Shown: in pieces, positions 44,136-52,812 of the stretch
How positions within the stretch are numbered: the stretch's first letter is position 1
Layout of the letters: each line of letters opens with the position of its first letter
NCBI RefSeq assembly: GCF_030538595.1
Contig: NZ_JAUNTS010000002.1
Coordinates: 214,353-278,352, forward strand
Length of the DNA: 64,000 bases
Direction of reading: 5' to 3'
Source of the DNA: Kocuria sp.
Lineage (GTDB): Bacteria > Actinomycetota > Actinomycetes > Actinomycetales > Micrococcaceae
Made by a program: the position numbers and the translations under genes
The notes under the pieces: model-generated
What the model was told of the DNA's origin: nothing
What the model saw: the letters and a program-made list of their open reading frames with translations, nothing else
Database searches by the model: none

Positions 44136-45832
44136 CGGAGGCGCGGACAGGTTTCCTGTCACCTATCAAAGATGCTGTTCTTGCACTGGTCCCAACTCAC
44201 TCGGTACCGGCCGCACGGGAACGTGCTCTGCGGCTGTTGAGCAACCACGTCCTTGATCATCCCCAACTGGGACCACTGCCCCTGGATCCCACTATGAGTT
44301 GGGACAACGTTGAAGGTCGCACAAATCAACGGTATGTGCATGGCTTCCTGTTCTTGGCAGATTGGCATACCACGGTTCTCCGAGAGGACGCTGCAGCAGT
44401 TGAAGTCTGCGCAGACATGCTGGGGAAATGGGCAACTCATCACCCAGTGCCTGCCGAGGCTTCACAGGTTCTGGAGATGGCCTTCCACGATGAGACAACC
44501 GCACAGCGCGCTCTCCATGCCAGTGCTCTGGTGATTGAGCATTGGCAGGATTTGTCTTCCGAAAGTCAAAGTTCTCTAGCCGTGATGGTCGAGGAACATG
44601 CTGCACTCTTGGCCTCGGACTGGTTCTATGCGGGGCAGAATAATCATGGAATGTTCCAGGACTTTGCTTTGGTGGCGTTAGCTTTAGCCGCAGAGTCCAC
44701 CAGCACCTTGGATGCGACACAAATTAGTTCCTATGCTGAGTTGGCAGCGATCAGGTTGACCGCGTATTTCACAGAATCCTTCACCTCCGATGGTGTGCAC
44801 ACGGAAAACAGCCCTGGATATCACCTCATGGCTGCTCGTTGCCTTCGTGATGCTCTGCCCGTCATTCAGCACCTCCTGCCGCACCAAGCGGTAGCTCTGA
44901 ATCGTATTTATGCCGGGGCTGAGGAGTACGCCGTCCATAGCATTCTGCCGAACGGCCGGCTGGCTCCGCTCAGTGATACCAAACAGTTCAAGGTATGGTC
45001 ATCCAATCACTCGGACACTTTTCTGGGAAATGCATTCCGGTCATCCATGACCTGTGGGCGATACGGGACCAAACCAGCGGAGCGTGTGGGAATTTTTCCG
45101 GAGGCGGGCTATGCCATCTATCGTTCCCGATGGTCAGATCCACATGCCATATGGCTCCTGTTCAAAGCTGGATACCGTGCCAATTATCACCATCACTGCG
45201 ATGACCTCTCCTTGCTGTACTACAAGGATGGCGACCTTGTACTCTCCGAGGCGGGTCCATTTGGTTATGAGCATCAAAATCCCTTGACCAGATATGCATT
45301 CAGTCAATGGGCACACAACAACATCGTGGTGGACGGGCGTTCCTTAACCAGGGTGGACCCCGAGCCCGGTGGCGTCAGCTTCAGGAACCTCACTGGTCAG
45401 CACAAGCAACGAAATCGTGTGATGGAAGTCCAGGGTGTGAATCGCCGTCGTTCGGAGTGGACCCACAAGCGGACCCTGACAGTAACCGAGAATTGGGGGA
45501 CACGTCCTCAGACCACGGACACATCCGTGGTCGACCAGCTGACATTTGCGGATCAAGCCCAACACCGCTTCGAGTGTCTTTGGCATGCTGGACCTGGAAT
45601 CAGCATTGAGATTCAGGATGGCTGCACAGCGCAGTTTCTCAAGAAGGGGCAACCAGTTCTGACGATGGCTTGGACTGCTTCCACGCCCATGGAGGCAAAT
45701 ATATTGACCGGCGCTGACACAAACCCACCGCGAAGCGCTCGATTCCCGACTTTCGGCAAGGTTGAACCCGGTGCTGTGCTCTCGCTGGCAGGCAGAGGAG
45801 CACATCTGGACATGACAACCAGGATCACGTGA
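44132..45832 (+). CDS. Second heparinase II/III-like protein without signal peptide
   Basis: 566 residues, ATGA overlap with the Asp2-like gene. The toroid part has AGQNNHGMFQDFALVALAL and HTENSPGYHLMAARCLRDAL; the beta part has YHHHCDDLSLLYYKDGDLVL, AGPFGYEHQNPLTRYAFSQW and AHNNIVVDGRSL, typical of heparinase II/III-like proteins. As in the first copy, the N-terminus (MTEARTGFLSPIKDAVLAL) lacks a signal sequence. The two proteins are only distantly alike, so this is not a recent duplication. The same lyase-or-epimerase question applies. It ends 151 bases before the next gene, leaving room for a promoter. Confidence 0.83.
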   Translation: MTEARTGFLSPIKDAVLALVPTHSVPAARERALRLLSNHVLDHPQLGPLPLDPTMSWDNVEGRTNQRYVHGFLFLADWHTTVLREDAAAVEVCADMLGKWATHHPVPAEASQVLEMAFHDETTAQRALHASALVIEHWQDLSSESQSSLAVMVEEHAALLASDWFYAGQNNHGMFQDFALVALALAAESTSTLDATQISSYAELAAIRLTAYFTESFTSDGVHTENSPGYHLMAARCLRDALPVIQHLLPHQAVALNRIYAGAEEYAVHSILPNGRLAPLSDTKQFKVWSSNHSDTFLGNAFRSSMTCGRYGTKPAERVGIFPEAGYAIYRSRWSDPHAIWLLFKAGYRANYHHHCDDLSLLYYKDGDLVLSEAGPFGYEHQNPLTRYAFSQWAHNNIVVDGRSLTRVDPEPGGVSFRNLTGQHKQRNRVMEVQGVNRRRSEWTHKRTLTVTENWGTRPQTTDTSVVDQLTFADQAQHRFECLWHAGPGISIEIQDGCTAQFLKKGQPVLTMAWTASTPMEANILTGADTNPPRSARFPTFGKVEPGAVLSLAGRGAHLDMTTRIT

Positions 45833-45983
45833 GCGAGCTCGGTGCTCAGATAACCGTCAGGGCGTTACAGGTGTGTTGTGGGTCCTTCAGGGGTCAAGGC
45901 AGGATAGCGTTCTAGAACAAATCACTGGTCACCAGGGGTCTCCGAGCGCGGATGCCCTGTGAGACTCTCCAGGAGGAACCAGA

Positions 45984-47081
45984 TTGGCTGAATCCCCGTA
46001 TCGTGGGCGTCCCAGACACACTTTCTGGAAAGCCTCCATTTCAGGGAGAGATGTGACCGAGCTTCGCGGGATGTACCGCAAGAAGTTCCCCATCACACCG
46101 CAATCCACCGTGGTGACCGCGGGAAGTTGTTTTGCTCAACACATCTCCAGGTACCTTCGGCATGCCGGTTACAACGTCTTGGATGCTGAACCTGGTCCGC
46201 AGAATCTGCCAATAGACCTGCTTCAGGAACACGGCTATGGCATCTACTCCGCCCGTTACGGAAATATCTACTTCGTGCGCCAGTTGCTTCAACTGGCCCT
46301 TGAATCAATGGACCGTTGGGAACCAGCAGATGCAGTGTGGCCCATGGGAGAACGCTGGATTGATGCCTTGCGGCCCTCGGTGGAACCGGCGGGCCTACTG
46401 GCTGCCGAGCATGTACGTCGTCAGCGTGTAGACCATCTGGCGGCGGTGCGGCGACTACTGGAAGAAGCAGACGTTTTTGTATTCACCATGGGGCTGACCG
46501 AGGGCTGGGAGCACATTGCCTCAGGCACGGTGTACCCAACTGCGCCCGGGACCATTGGAGGCAGTTTCAATCCGGAAATTCACCGCTTCCACAACTTCAC
46601 AGTTTCAGAAATCGTGGACGATTTCCGCCAGTTCAGAGATCTTGTTCAACAGATCAACCCTGACATCAAATTTCTTTTGACTGTCTCACCAGTGCCACTG
46701 GCCGCGACAGCAACAGACCACAACGTCCTGACTGCCACAACTCTGTCAAAGGCTGTGCTACGTGCTGCCGCCGGAGAGTTGGAGGCAGCATTCGACGACG
46801 TCGACTACTTCCCCTCCTACGAGATCGTCACGTGTCACGCACCTGGAAATCAACCTTTCGACGAAACCGGGCGGAATGTTCGACCTGAAACCGTAGCCAA
46901 GGTCATGGCTTATTTCTTGGCTGAGCACGTGGGTAAGAGTGAAATCATGGACTCGACCACGGAATCCGGTTACGAATCCCCGGACAAGCATACGGTCCGA
47001 TCAGGCGAGTCCTACGCTGCAACTGATGAGCGAGTATTTTGTGAGGAAGCCATCCTGGAGGCCTTCAGCAATGAAAATTGA
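45984..47081 (+). CDS. GSCFA domain protein
   Basis: 365 residues. VVTAGSCFAQHISRYL gives the family its name, followed by YSARYGNIYFVRQLLQLAL, VFTMGLTEGWEH, SFNPEIHRFHNFTVSE and FLLTVSPVPLAATATDHN. GSCFA proteins resemble SGNH hydrolases and may act as acyl esterases or acyltransferases. TTG 45984 has a strong AGGAGG. The tail (about 320-365) is acidic and not part of the domain. It overlaps the next gene by 11 bases. Together with its neighbours it probably modifies a glycan or glycolipid; the substrate is unknown. Confidence 0.85.
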   Translation: MAESPYRGRPRHTFWKASISGRDVTELRGMYRKKFPITPQSTVVTAGSCFAQHISRYLRHAGYNVLDAEPGPQNLPIDLLQEHGYGIYSARYGNIYFVRQLLQLALESMDRWEPADAVWPMGERWIDALRPSVEPAGLLAAEHVRRQRVDHLAAVRRLLEEADVFVFTMGLTEGWEHIASGTVYPTAPGTIGGSFNPEIHRFHNFTVSEIVDDFRQFRDLVQQINPDIKFLLTVSPVPLAATATDHNVLTATTLSKAVLRAAAGELEAAFDDVDYFPSYEIVTCHAPGNQPFDETGRNVRPETVAKVMAYFLAEHVGKSEIMDSTTESGYESPDKHTVRSGESYAATDERVFCEEAILEAFSNEN

Positions 47082-47847
47082 GTTCATTGGGAATTCGCAT
47101 TTAGGTACTATCGCCCCAGCCATAACCACGTACCAGCGTGAAATCGATCACGACGTTGAGTACTACATATCACGCACGTACGGCTCCGTACCTTTGGGGG
47201 TTGTCGGGGACTCTGCCGGAGCGGTCCTTCCGTCCATCAAATTGGAATCGGAAGCACGTTTTGGACATGTGGCCGACCTGCGCCAAGCAGACGTCCTTGC
47301 ACTGGTGGGGCTGCGCTTCTCCGCGGTGCAGATGGTGGACCTCTGGAAGCACTACCATCCAGTGGGTGCGCAAGGTTCTTATGCTTCCCCCACGGTTGGA
47401 CCGAGCATATGGGATGCCTATGTTGACGCTGCCTTTGATGACACGGAAGCTGTCCGCATCATCAAAGCCCTCCCTGCCAGTCAGAGAACACGTGTTGTTC
47501 TCATTCCGCAGCCGGCGCCGGCTGCATGGGTGGCGGAAGTTGGGGATCCGCGGTTTCGCCTTTACCACCGTTTAGTCAAAACCGGCGACTGGGACCGAGT
47601 CAGAACTGATTATCAACGGCAGTTGACGCGTTTGTCTGAATTTGATGTGGAAGTGTATGAGCAGCCCCAATCGACTATTACCGATCAGGGCTTTACCAGA
47701 AGTGAACTGGCCATGGGGAACCCCGCAGACACCAGCGAGTCATCTTTCTACACGCGCGGCGATTTCTATCATATGAATAAAGAGTTTTCACAACGACTCG
47801 TACCAGATTTTTTCAAGTGGATCGAATCAACAATAAAGGATGGATAA
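47071..47847 (+). CDS. SGNH-like protein of unknown function
   Basis: 258 residues from ATG 47071, with GGAGGCC eight bases before it. MKIEFIGNSHLGTIAPA resembles an SGNH first block with Asn in place of the usual GDS. GDFYHMNKEFSQRL near the C-terminus resembles the final Asp-x-x-His block. No signal peptide. The family is not one I can name. The DNA turns less GC-rich from here to about 48.8 kb. Its position between GSCFA and pyruvyl transferase genes suggests glycan modification. Confidence 0.72.
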   Translation: MKIEFIGNSHLGTIAPAITTYQREIDHDVEYYISRTYGSVPLGVVGDSAGAVLPSIKLESEARFGHVADLRQADVLALVGLRFSAVQMVDLWKHYHPVGAQGSYASPTVGPSIWDAYVDAAFDDTEAVRIIKALPASQRTRVVLIPQPAPAAWVAEVGDPRFRLYHRLVKTGDWDRVRTDYQRQLTRLSEFDVEVYEQPQSTITDQGFTRSELAMGNPADTSESSFYTRGDFYHMNKEFSQRLVPDFFKWIESTIKDG

Positions 47848-47852
47848 ATACC

Positions 47853-48893
47853 ATGGCGCGAATTGGATTGGTTGGCTTTTTTGGCTGGGGAAACTACGGC
47901 GACGAGTTATTTCACAGAGTCTGGGAAGAAAGTGTAGGTAAGTTCCATCAGACAGCAGTGGTTCATGAGCAACTGAGAGAACCATATTTTTCCCGACCAG
48001 CCACTCAAATAGCTGATGAGTTCGATGCGCTGGTAATAGGCGGCGGAGACTTGGTGATCCCCAATAAGATTTCTCCGCTGTACTGGAATCGCGCGTGGTT
48101 GCGGCGCCCCATCTACATATCTGGAATCGGTGTTCCAACCTGGGTGAAACACCAGGCCCCGGATGTCATGGAGCGACTTCGGAACTTCTTTCAGCACTCA
48201 AACATCCGCTACATCTCCACCCGCGATGTAGAGAGTGCACAGTGGATTCGCAGGCATCTGGAACCTACGGTGCCCGTTCACGTTCACGCAGATCTGGTCT
48301 TTTCCATGCATCTCCCCCCGGCTGCTCGCTATGAACAGCCAACAGTGGGAATCAATCTTCGCAGCCACCGCAAGGACAGCGATCCCTCTCATTTGATTAG
48401 GTCGTGCCAAATCCTGCAAGAGCGCGGATTTGAAATCGCCAACTTGGTTCTAGGCACCGGGCGCACTGGAGCTGTTGACCTGGAAGTCGCACGTAGTTTT
48501 CCTCTAGCGGGACAGCATATAATCTCATCGGAGAATATCGATGACCTCACTTCAGCTATTGGAGGATTAGAATTCCTGATCTCAAACAAGTTTCACGGCA
48601 CTGTCATTGCAACCGCATATGGGGTTTCTTCAGTGGTGTTGTCCTCCACAACCAAGAGCATCAATCTGTACCGCGCATTGGACAGGCGTTATCTATTGTC
48701 CAGCAACACCGATGAGCGCATGATGGATAAGATCAACTTGGCTTCGGTACCTGTTCCATCGTTGGCGATTCAGGCACTTCGGCAGGATGCTCGCGCAGGT
48801 GTGGATGAAGTTCTTGATGCGATCAATACTGATTTCCCGGCCCAGGCACTGGTGCCAGCAACTGCAGCAGCAACCCTTGACACTGAAGATTGA
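47853..48893 (+). CDS. Polysaccharide pyruvyl transferase family protein
   Basis: 346 residues. IGLVGFFGWGNYGDEL, FDALVIGGGDLVIPNKISPL, ISTRDVESAQWIRRH, VGINLRSHRKDSDPSH, and the C-terminal FLISNKFHGTVIATAYGVSS match the pyruvyl transferase fold (CsaB/WcaK-like), which adds a pyruvate ketal from PEP to a sugar. The conserved His in NKFHG is the likely substrate-site residue. Pyruvylated wall polymer is the usual ligand of SLH domains, which fits the SLH protease at 18-20 kb. It is a close paralog of the minus-strand gene at 51.8-52.8 kb. Start ATG 47853 is chosen from the family N-terminus. Confidence 0.87.
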   Translation: MARIGLVGFFGWGNYGDELFHRVWEESVGKFHQTAVVHEQLREPYFSRPATQIADEFDALVIGGGDLVIPNKISPLYWNRAWLRRPIYISGIGVPTWVKHQAPDVMERLRNFFQHSNIRYISTRDVESAQWIRRHLEPTVPVHVHADLVFSMHLPPAARYEQPTVGINLRSHRKDSDPSHLIRSCQILQERGFEIANLVLGTGRTGAVDLEVARSFPLAGQHIISSENIDDLTSAIGGLEFLISNKFHGTVIATAYGVSSVVLSSTTKSINLYRALDRRYLLSSNTDERMMDKINLASVPVPSLAIQALRQDARAGVDEVLDAINTDFPAQALVPATAAATLDTED

Positions 48894-48898
48894 GCCCC

Positions 48899-50593
48899 AT
48901 GAACTGGAATTCACCGGAGACCCGCAGTGCTGATGTGCCTCACACCACAGTGGACAAAAAGTTTCAAGCCTACGTGGATGAGTTGTTAGCTCTGGATCCC
49001 TCACCCTCTACCGATCAGTTGATCAAATCTGCTGCATGGCTGTTTGGTGAACATGCGTTCGATCAGGCTGCCCGTGTGCGTGATCGGGTGGATTTACTGG
49101 TGGAGAAGAAGGAGGCTAGCTATCTGAAACTCTCGCGGTCGATTGACAGCAAACGCGGCAATATTTCAGGAAGTCTGGCGGCAAGCTATCAGCTGATGCA
49201 GCAACGGCAGGCGAGCAACCTGTCGGTTCGTCTGCTCGAAGGCCGCATGCGTGAGATCTCAGGCTGGATCCCCACGATTGCAGGAGAATACACCCCGCTC
49301 ACTCCGTCATCCACAACCACGGTGGTACATCTGGTGAAAGAGTCTGCCCCGTACTTGTCCAACGGGTTCTGCTCGCGTAGCCACTACAACTTCAAAGCCG
49401 AACTGGCAGCAGGGTTGAAACCAATCGTACTCACGGAACCAGGCTATCCATGGAATGTGGCAGGTGCGCAGGATGCACGTACAGAAATGCGACTGGATGG
49501 CATTGGGCATTACCACTTTGATCTTGGTTCAGCTTCCGTTAAGGATTTGCCTGTTGATCAAATGCTGGAGATGTGGGCCGATCTTGCATACCAAAAGATA
49601 AAAATTATCCGGCCGGCACTTATCCATGCCAGCTCTGGGCGTCGAGGATATGAAACAGCGTTGGTGGGCCTTGCCCTCAAGCGTAAAACTGGTCTTCCTT
49701 TCGTTTACGAAGTTCGCTCGTTTTTTGAAGCGAACTGGACAGCGGAGAATGAACGGGAATCCACAGGTGAAATTTTTGAGCGACGCATGGCAACTGAGCT
49801 GCTGTGCATGCAGGAAGCTGACCGCGTGCTCACTATCGGAGAGGCCATGCGGGAGGATCTGATCAACCGGGGTATATCTGCCGAAAAGATAGATATTATT
49901 CCGAACGGTGTGGATACTGAAATCTTTACCAAGCAAGATCGTGATGAAAATCTGGCTGGGTCCCTGGGACTGGAGGGCTTGCCCACATTTGGTTACGTCT
50001 CCAACATGGACCACTATCGTGAATCCCAAGAGACTCTCGTCCATGCGGCAGCTGTGCTGCAGGATCGAGGCAGCAACCTGCACTGCGTCATAGTGGGAGA
50101 TGGGCCCCGTCGAACTGTCGTTGAATCTTTGGCCGCTGAGCTCGGGGTAGCGGATCGAATTCATTTCCTGGGAAGAGTCCAGCATGAGGACATTCCTGCC
50201 TACTACTCGCTTATCGACATATTCGTAGTTCCCCGAATCTCCGAACGTGCAGCCACCTATGTCACTCCTCTGAAACCATTTGAGGCCATGGCCACAGGGC
50301 GCCCTGTTGTCACCTCAGACCTCCCAGCCTTGAGAGAGATTGTGTCGGCACCGCAGCGTGGGTTAACTTTCCCCGCAGGCGACCATCACGCTTTGGCCAC
50401 ATTATTGCAGGAGTTGGAAAACAACTCAGAGCGCAGAAAACAATTAGCAGAAGCAGGCTATGAGTGGGCATCCACACAACGAAGCTGGACATCTAATGGA
50501 CCGCGCTATGTTGATGCATTCGCCAAGGTCACCTCAAACTGGCCTGGAACTCAAAGACCCAGTCAAACCGAAACCACGGGAGCAACGGAATGA
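48899..50593 (+). CDS. GT4-type glycosyltransferase
   Basis: About 564 residues. A helical first ~130 residues precede the GT-B part: VVHLVKESAPYLSNGFCSRS, LTEPGYPWN, LPFVYEVRSFFEANWTA, IIPNGVDTEIF, VIVGDGPRRTVVESLAAELG, and TPLKPFEAMATGRPVVTSD for the donor site. It is clearly related to the enzymes starting at 25462 and 32571. TTG 48890 overlaps the previous stop, but ATG 48899 reads more naturally. It acts in the cytosol on the growing glycan; the sugar is unknown. Confidence 0.87.
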   Translation: MNWNSPETRSADVPHTTVDKKFQAYVDELLALDPSPSTDQLIKSAAWLFGEHAFDQAARVRDRVDLLVEKKEASYLKLSRSIDSKRGNISGSLAASYQLMQQRQASNLSVRLLEGRMREISGWIPTIAGEYTPLTPSSTTTVVHLVKESAPYLSNGFCSRSHYNFKAELAAGLKPIVLTEPGYPWNVAGAQDARTEMRLDGIGHYHFDLGSASVKDLPVDQMLEMWADLAYQKIKIIRPALIHASSGRRGYETALVGLALKRKTGLPFVYEVRSFFEANWTAENERESTGEIFERRMATELLCMQEADRVLTIGEAMREDLINRGISAEKIDIIPNGVDTEIFTKQDRDENLAGSLGLEGLPTFGYVSNMDHYRESQETLVHAAAVLQDRGSNLHCVIVGDGPRRTVVESLAAELGVADRIHFLGRVQHEDIPAYYSLIDIFVVPRISERAATYVTPLKPFEAMATGRPVVTSDLPALREIVSAPQRGLTFPAGDHHALATLLQELENNSERRKQLAEAGYEWASTQRSWTSNGPRYVDAFAKVTSNWPGTQRPSQTETTGATE

Positions 50594-51771
50594 AAGTCAA
50601 TTACACAGGCTTTCAAGCCAGCGAAGCCAGCCCCTACCTTGAAGTACACCAGGCAATCCGGGCAGCCGACCATGAGAGCGGTAGACCGGATCTTCTGGCG
50701 TATACCTCAGTGGCCAGGATGAATCCATACCAGGCATTGCTCTATCGCAGCTTTGGCGACCATGGGTTCGCCGTTGCACCGCTGTTGAAATCCTTTGAGT
50801 TCCGTGACTTGCTGCTACACAAGTCACGGACCAGTTCCATCACCTTGCACCTTCACTGGGTCAATTGGGTGCTGGCAGGCGAAGCGAATGCCCAACGTGC
50901 CGCCAGTAAAGTTCAAGGCATCTTAGGCCGTATTGATCAGTTCAAAGCGAAGGGCGGACACTTGGTGTGGACCGCGCATAACGTCTACCCACATGATGCC
51001 GCGCATCTGGATGCCGAGCTGGCATTGCAGCAGGGAATAGCGGACCGGTCGGATGCCATTCACACCATGGCAGCCTCCACCACGGAGGCTCTGTCAGAGT
51101 ACACGAATATAGACTCTGACAAGGTGGTGGTTGCTCCTCATCCGCACTACCGAGGCGCATACGAGGATGTCACCTCACGCGCTGAAGCACGCTCCGTACT
51201 AGGCATTGACAACGATGAAACCGTGTTTTTGGTCTTCGGCGCATTGAAAGAATACAAGGGCCTACAGCGAACCTTGGCAGGATTCCGCAGCCTGGTGGAC
51301 CGGGATTCAACCCGACGCTACCGCCTGTTGGTGGCAGGTGCGCCAGATGCCCACCCCGCGGTTCAACGTTTTGTGGAGGATGCCTTACTTGATGAACGAG
51401 TGTTGATTGAACCCACCAAGATCCCCGGCAGCAAAGCACAATATTTCTTGCGCGCTGCTGATGCTGGACTGGTGACTTACACACGGTCGCTCAACAGCGG
51501 GGCAGCTTTGCTCTATCAGAGCTTTGGGCTTCCCGTCCTAGCCACGGACACTTCAGTGTTGCGAAGCACCCTACCGGCAGAGACATCACTGTTCCTCAAT
51601 GCCGATGCCATGCAAGATGAATATGGGCGTCAACTTGAAGCACTAGGGGACATGGCACGGAAAACATCACAGTCCCGTGTCCTAGAAGCAATAGCACATC
51701 TGGACCCCGCAAGGATCAGCACAGATTTTGCATACAATCTGCGTCAGCAATTGGGCTTGCGTCAACTGTGA
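50590..51771 (+). CDS. GT-B glycosyltransferase, last gene of the plus-strand arm
   Basis: 393 residues, ATGA overlap with the previous gene. TLHLHWVNWVLAG, LVWTAHNVYPHDAAHLDAEL, VVVAPHPHYRGAYED, VFLVFGALKEYKGLQRTLAG and LYQSFGLPVLATDTSVLRS mark a GT4-like retaining transferase of the type with a WTAHN motif. There is no signal or membrane helix. It ends only 30 bases before the convergent pyruvyl transferase gene, and unlike other convergent pairs here no long inverted repeat separates them. Confidence 0.85.
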   Translation: MKVNYTGFQASEASPYLEVHQAIRAADHESGRPDLLAYTSVARMNPYQALLYRSFGDHGFAVAPLLKSFEFRDLLLHKSRTSSITLHLHWVNWVLAGEANAQRAASKVQGILGRIDQFKAKGGHLVWTAHNVYPHDAAHLDAELALQQGIADRSDAIHTMAASTTEALSEYTNIDSDKVVVAPHPHYRGAYEDVTSRAEARSVLGIDNDETVFLVFGALKEYKGLQRTLAGFRSLVDRDSTRRYRLLVAGAPDAHPAVQRFVEDALLDERVLIEPTKIPGSKAQYFLRAADAGLVTYTRSLNSGAALLYQSFGLPVLATDTSVLRSTLPAETSLFLNADAMQDEYGRQLEALGDMARKTSQSRVLEAIAHLDPARISTDFAYNLRQQLGLRQL

Positions 51772-51801
51772 CTGGCTGCGCGGTCGCAACTGGGTTTCAG
51801 C

Positions 51802-52812
51802 TCAGTTTGCGGCAACATCTTCAAGGCACCTGCGGACGGAAGCAATTTCGGATTGGGCACCAATTTCCAGCTCATGAATTTTGTCTGCAGGAACCGGGCG
51901 CATGGCCAGGCTTTCGATGTCCGCAGAACTATGATCGGAATTTACAACATTGCGGGTTCCGGGGTCCTGAAGCTGATGGGATAATTGCTGAATTTTATGA
52001 GTGGCTCGCAGAGTGAGATTGGGGATTCCCAGCCTCATGCACATCAAAGAAACATGGAACTTGGCAGATGCCACCACCGCATAATCGCCGAACGCGGCTG
52101 TCACAGCTTGGATGGTGTGCTCTGCCCGAACAGGTACACCGGGCCACCGATCACGAATGACCTCCAATTCGAGATTGGCTTCCAGACCTGTTGCGGCAAT
52201 CAGAAATTCGACGCGCGATCCACGCTGCTGCGCCCAGCGCAGGACACGATCCACGGCCGCTGAAATGTCATCGCCCAGGTGTTTGCGAATCACGATTGCA
52301 ACAACTGCACTCGATCCCGAGACAGAATCCCCGGACTGCGATAGCCAAGACTGTTCCAGAGGCATCCCGAACCCAAGATCAGGGCACACCTGAATGGTGG
52401 CATGGGAAGTACAGGAACGAATCCAATTCGCCGACTCCGTGTCCCTGGCACTGATCCGTAAAACGTTTTGATCGCTCAAGAATCTCCCGATCCGCTTGGG
52501 AACATCTGGACGTGTGAAAGTGTCTTCAAGGGCTACTCCAACCCCGGAGACCAAACAGGGCTTGCCCAGCCATGAACGGTTCCAGTACAGCGTAGACACT
52601 GCACGGGGCATAATAAGATCCCCTCCACCGATCACAAAGGCATCATATTCAGCTGCCATTTCCACGCTAGGGCGAGAGAAGTAGGGTTTATCGAGACGAT
52701 CGTGCACCACCTGTGCATTGACGGGCAGCTGGTTCTCCCACACGCTGCGCATGAGTTCGTCGCCGTAGTTACCCCATCCGAAAAAACCCACTAGGCCTAG
52801 CTTAAAGCTCAT
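51802..52812 (-). CDS. Polysaccharide pyruvyl transferase family protein, second copy
   Basis: 336 residues, with KLGLVGFFGWGNYGDELMRS, YDAFVIGGGDLIMPRAVSTL, VSGVGVALEDT, ISARDTESANWIRS and VASAKFHVSLMCMRLGIPNL. It is a paralog of the copy at 47.9-48.9 kb; the conserved His is retained but the Asn of NKFHG is replaced by Ala (SAKFH), hinting at altered substrate. The start ATG overlaps the upstream gene stop (ATGA), so it is the last gene of the minus-strand wecB run. Confidence 0.86.
   Translation of the reverse strand: MSFKLGLVGFFGWGNYGDELMRSVWENQLPVNAQVVHDRLDKPYFSRPSVEMAAEYDAFVIGGGDLIMPRAVSTLYWNRSWLGKPCLVSGVGVALEDTFTRPDVPKRIGRFLSDQNVLRISARDTESANWIRSCTSHATIQVCPDLGFGMPLEQSWLSQSGDSVSGSSAVVAIVIRKHLGDDISAAVDRVLRWAQQRGSRVEFLIAATGLEANLELEVIRDRWPGVPVRAEHTIQAVTAAFGDYAVVASAKFHVSLMCMRLGIPNLTLRATHKIQQLSHQLQDPGTRNVVNSDHSSADIESLAMRPVPADKIHELEIGAQSEIASVRRCLEDVAAN

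Noticed and set aside
51772..51801. Terminator between the convergent ends of the two polysaccharide arms.
   Set aside because: The 30-base gap shows no inverted repeat of useful length, unlike the other convergent pairs.
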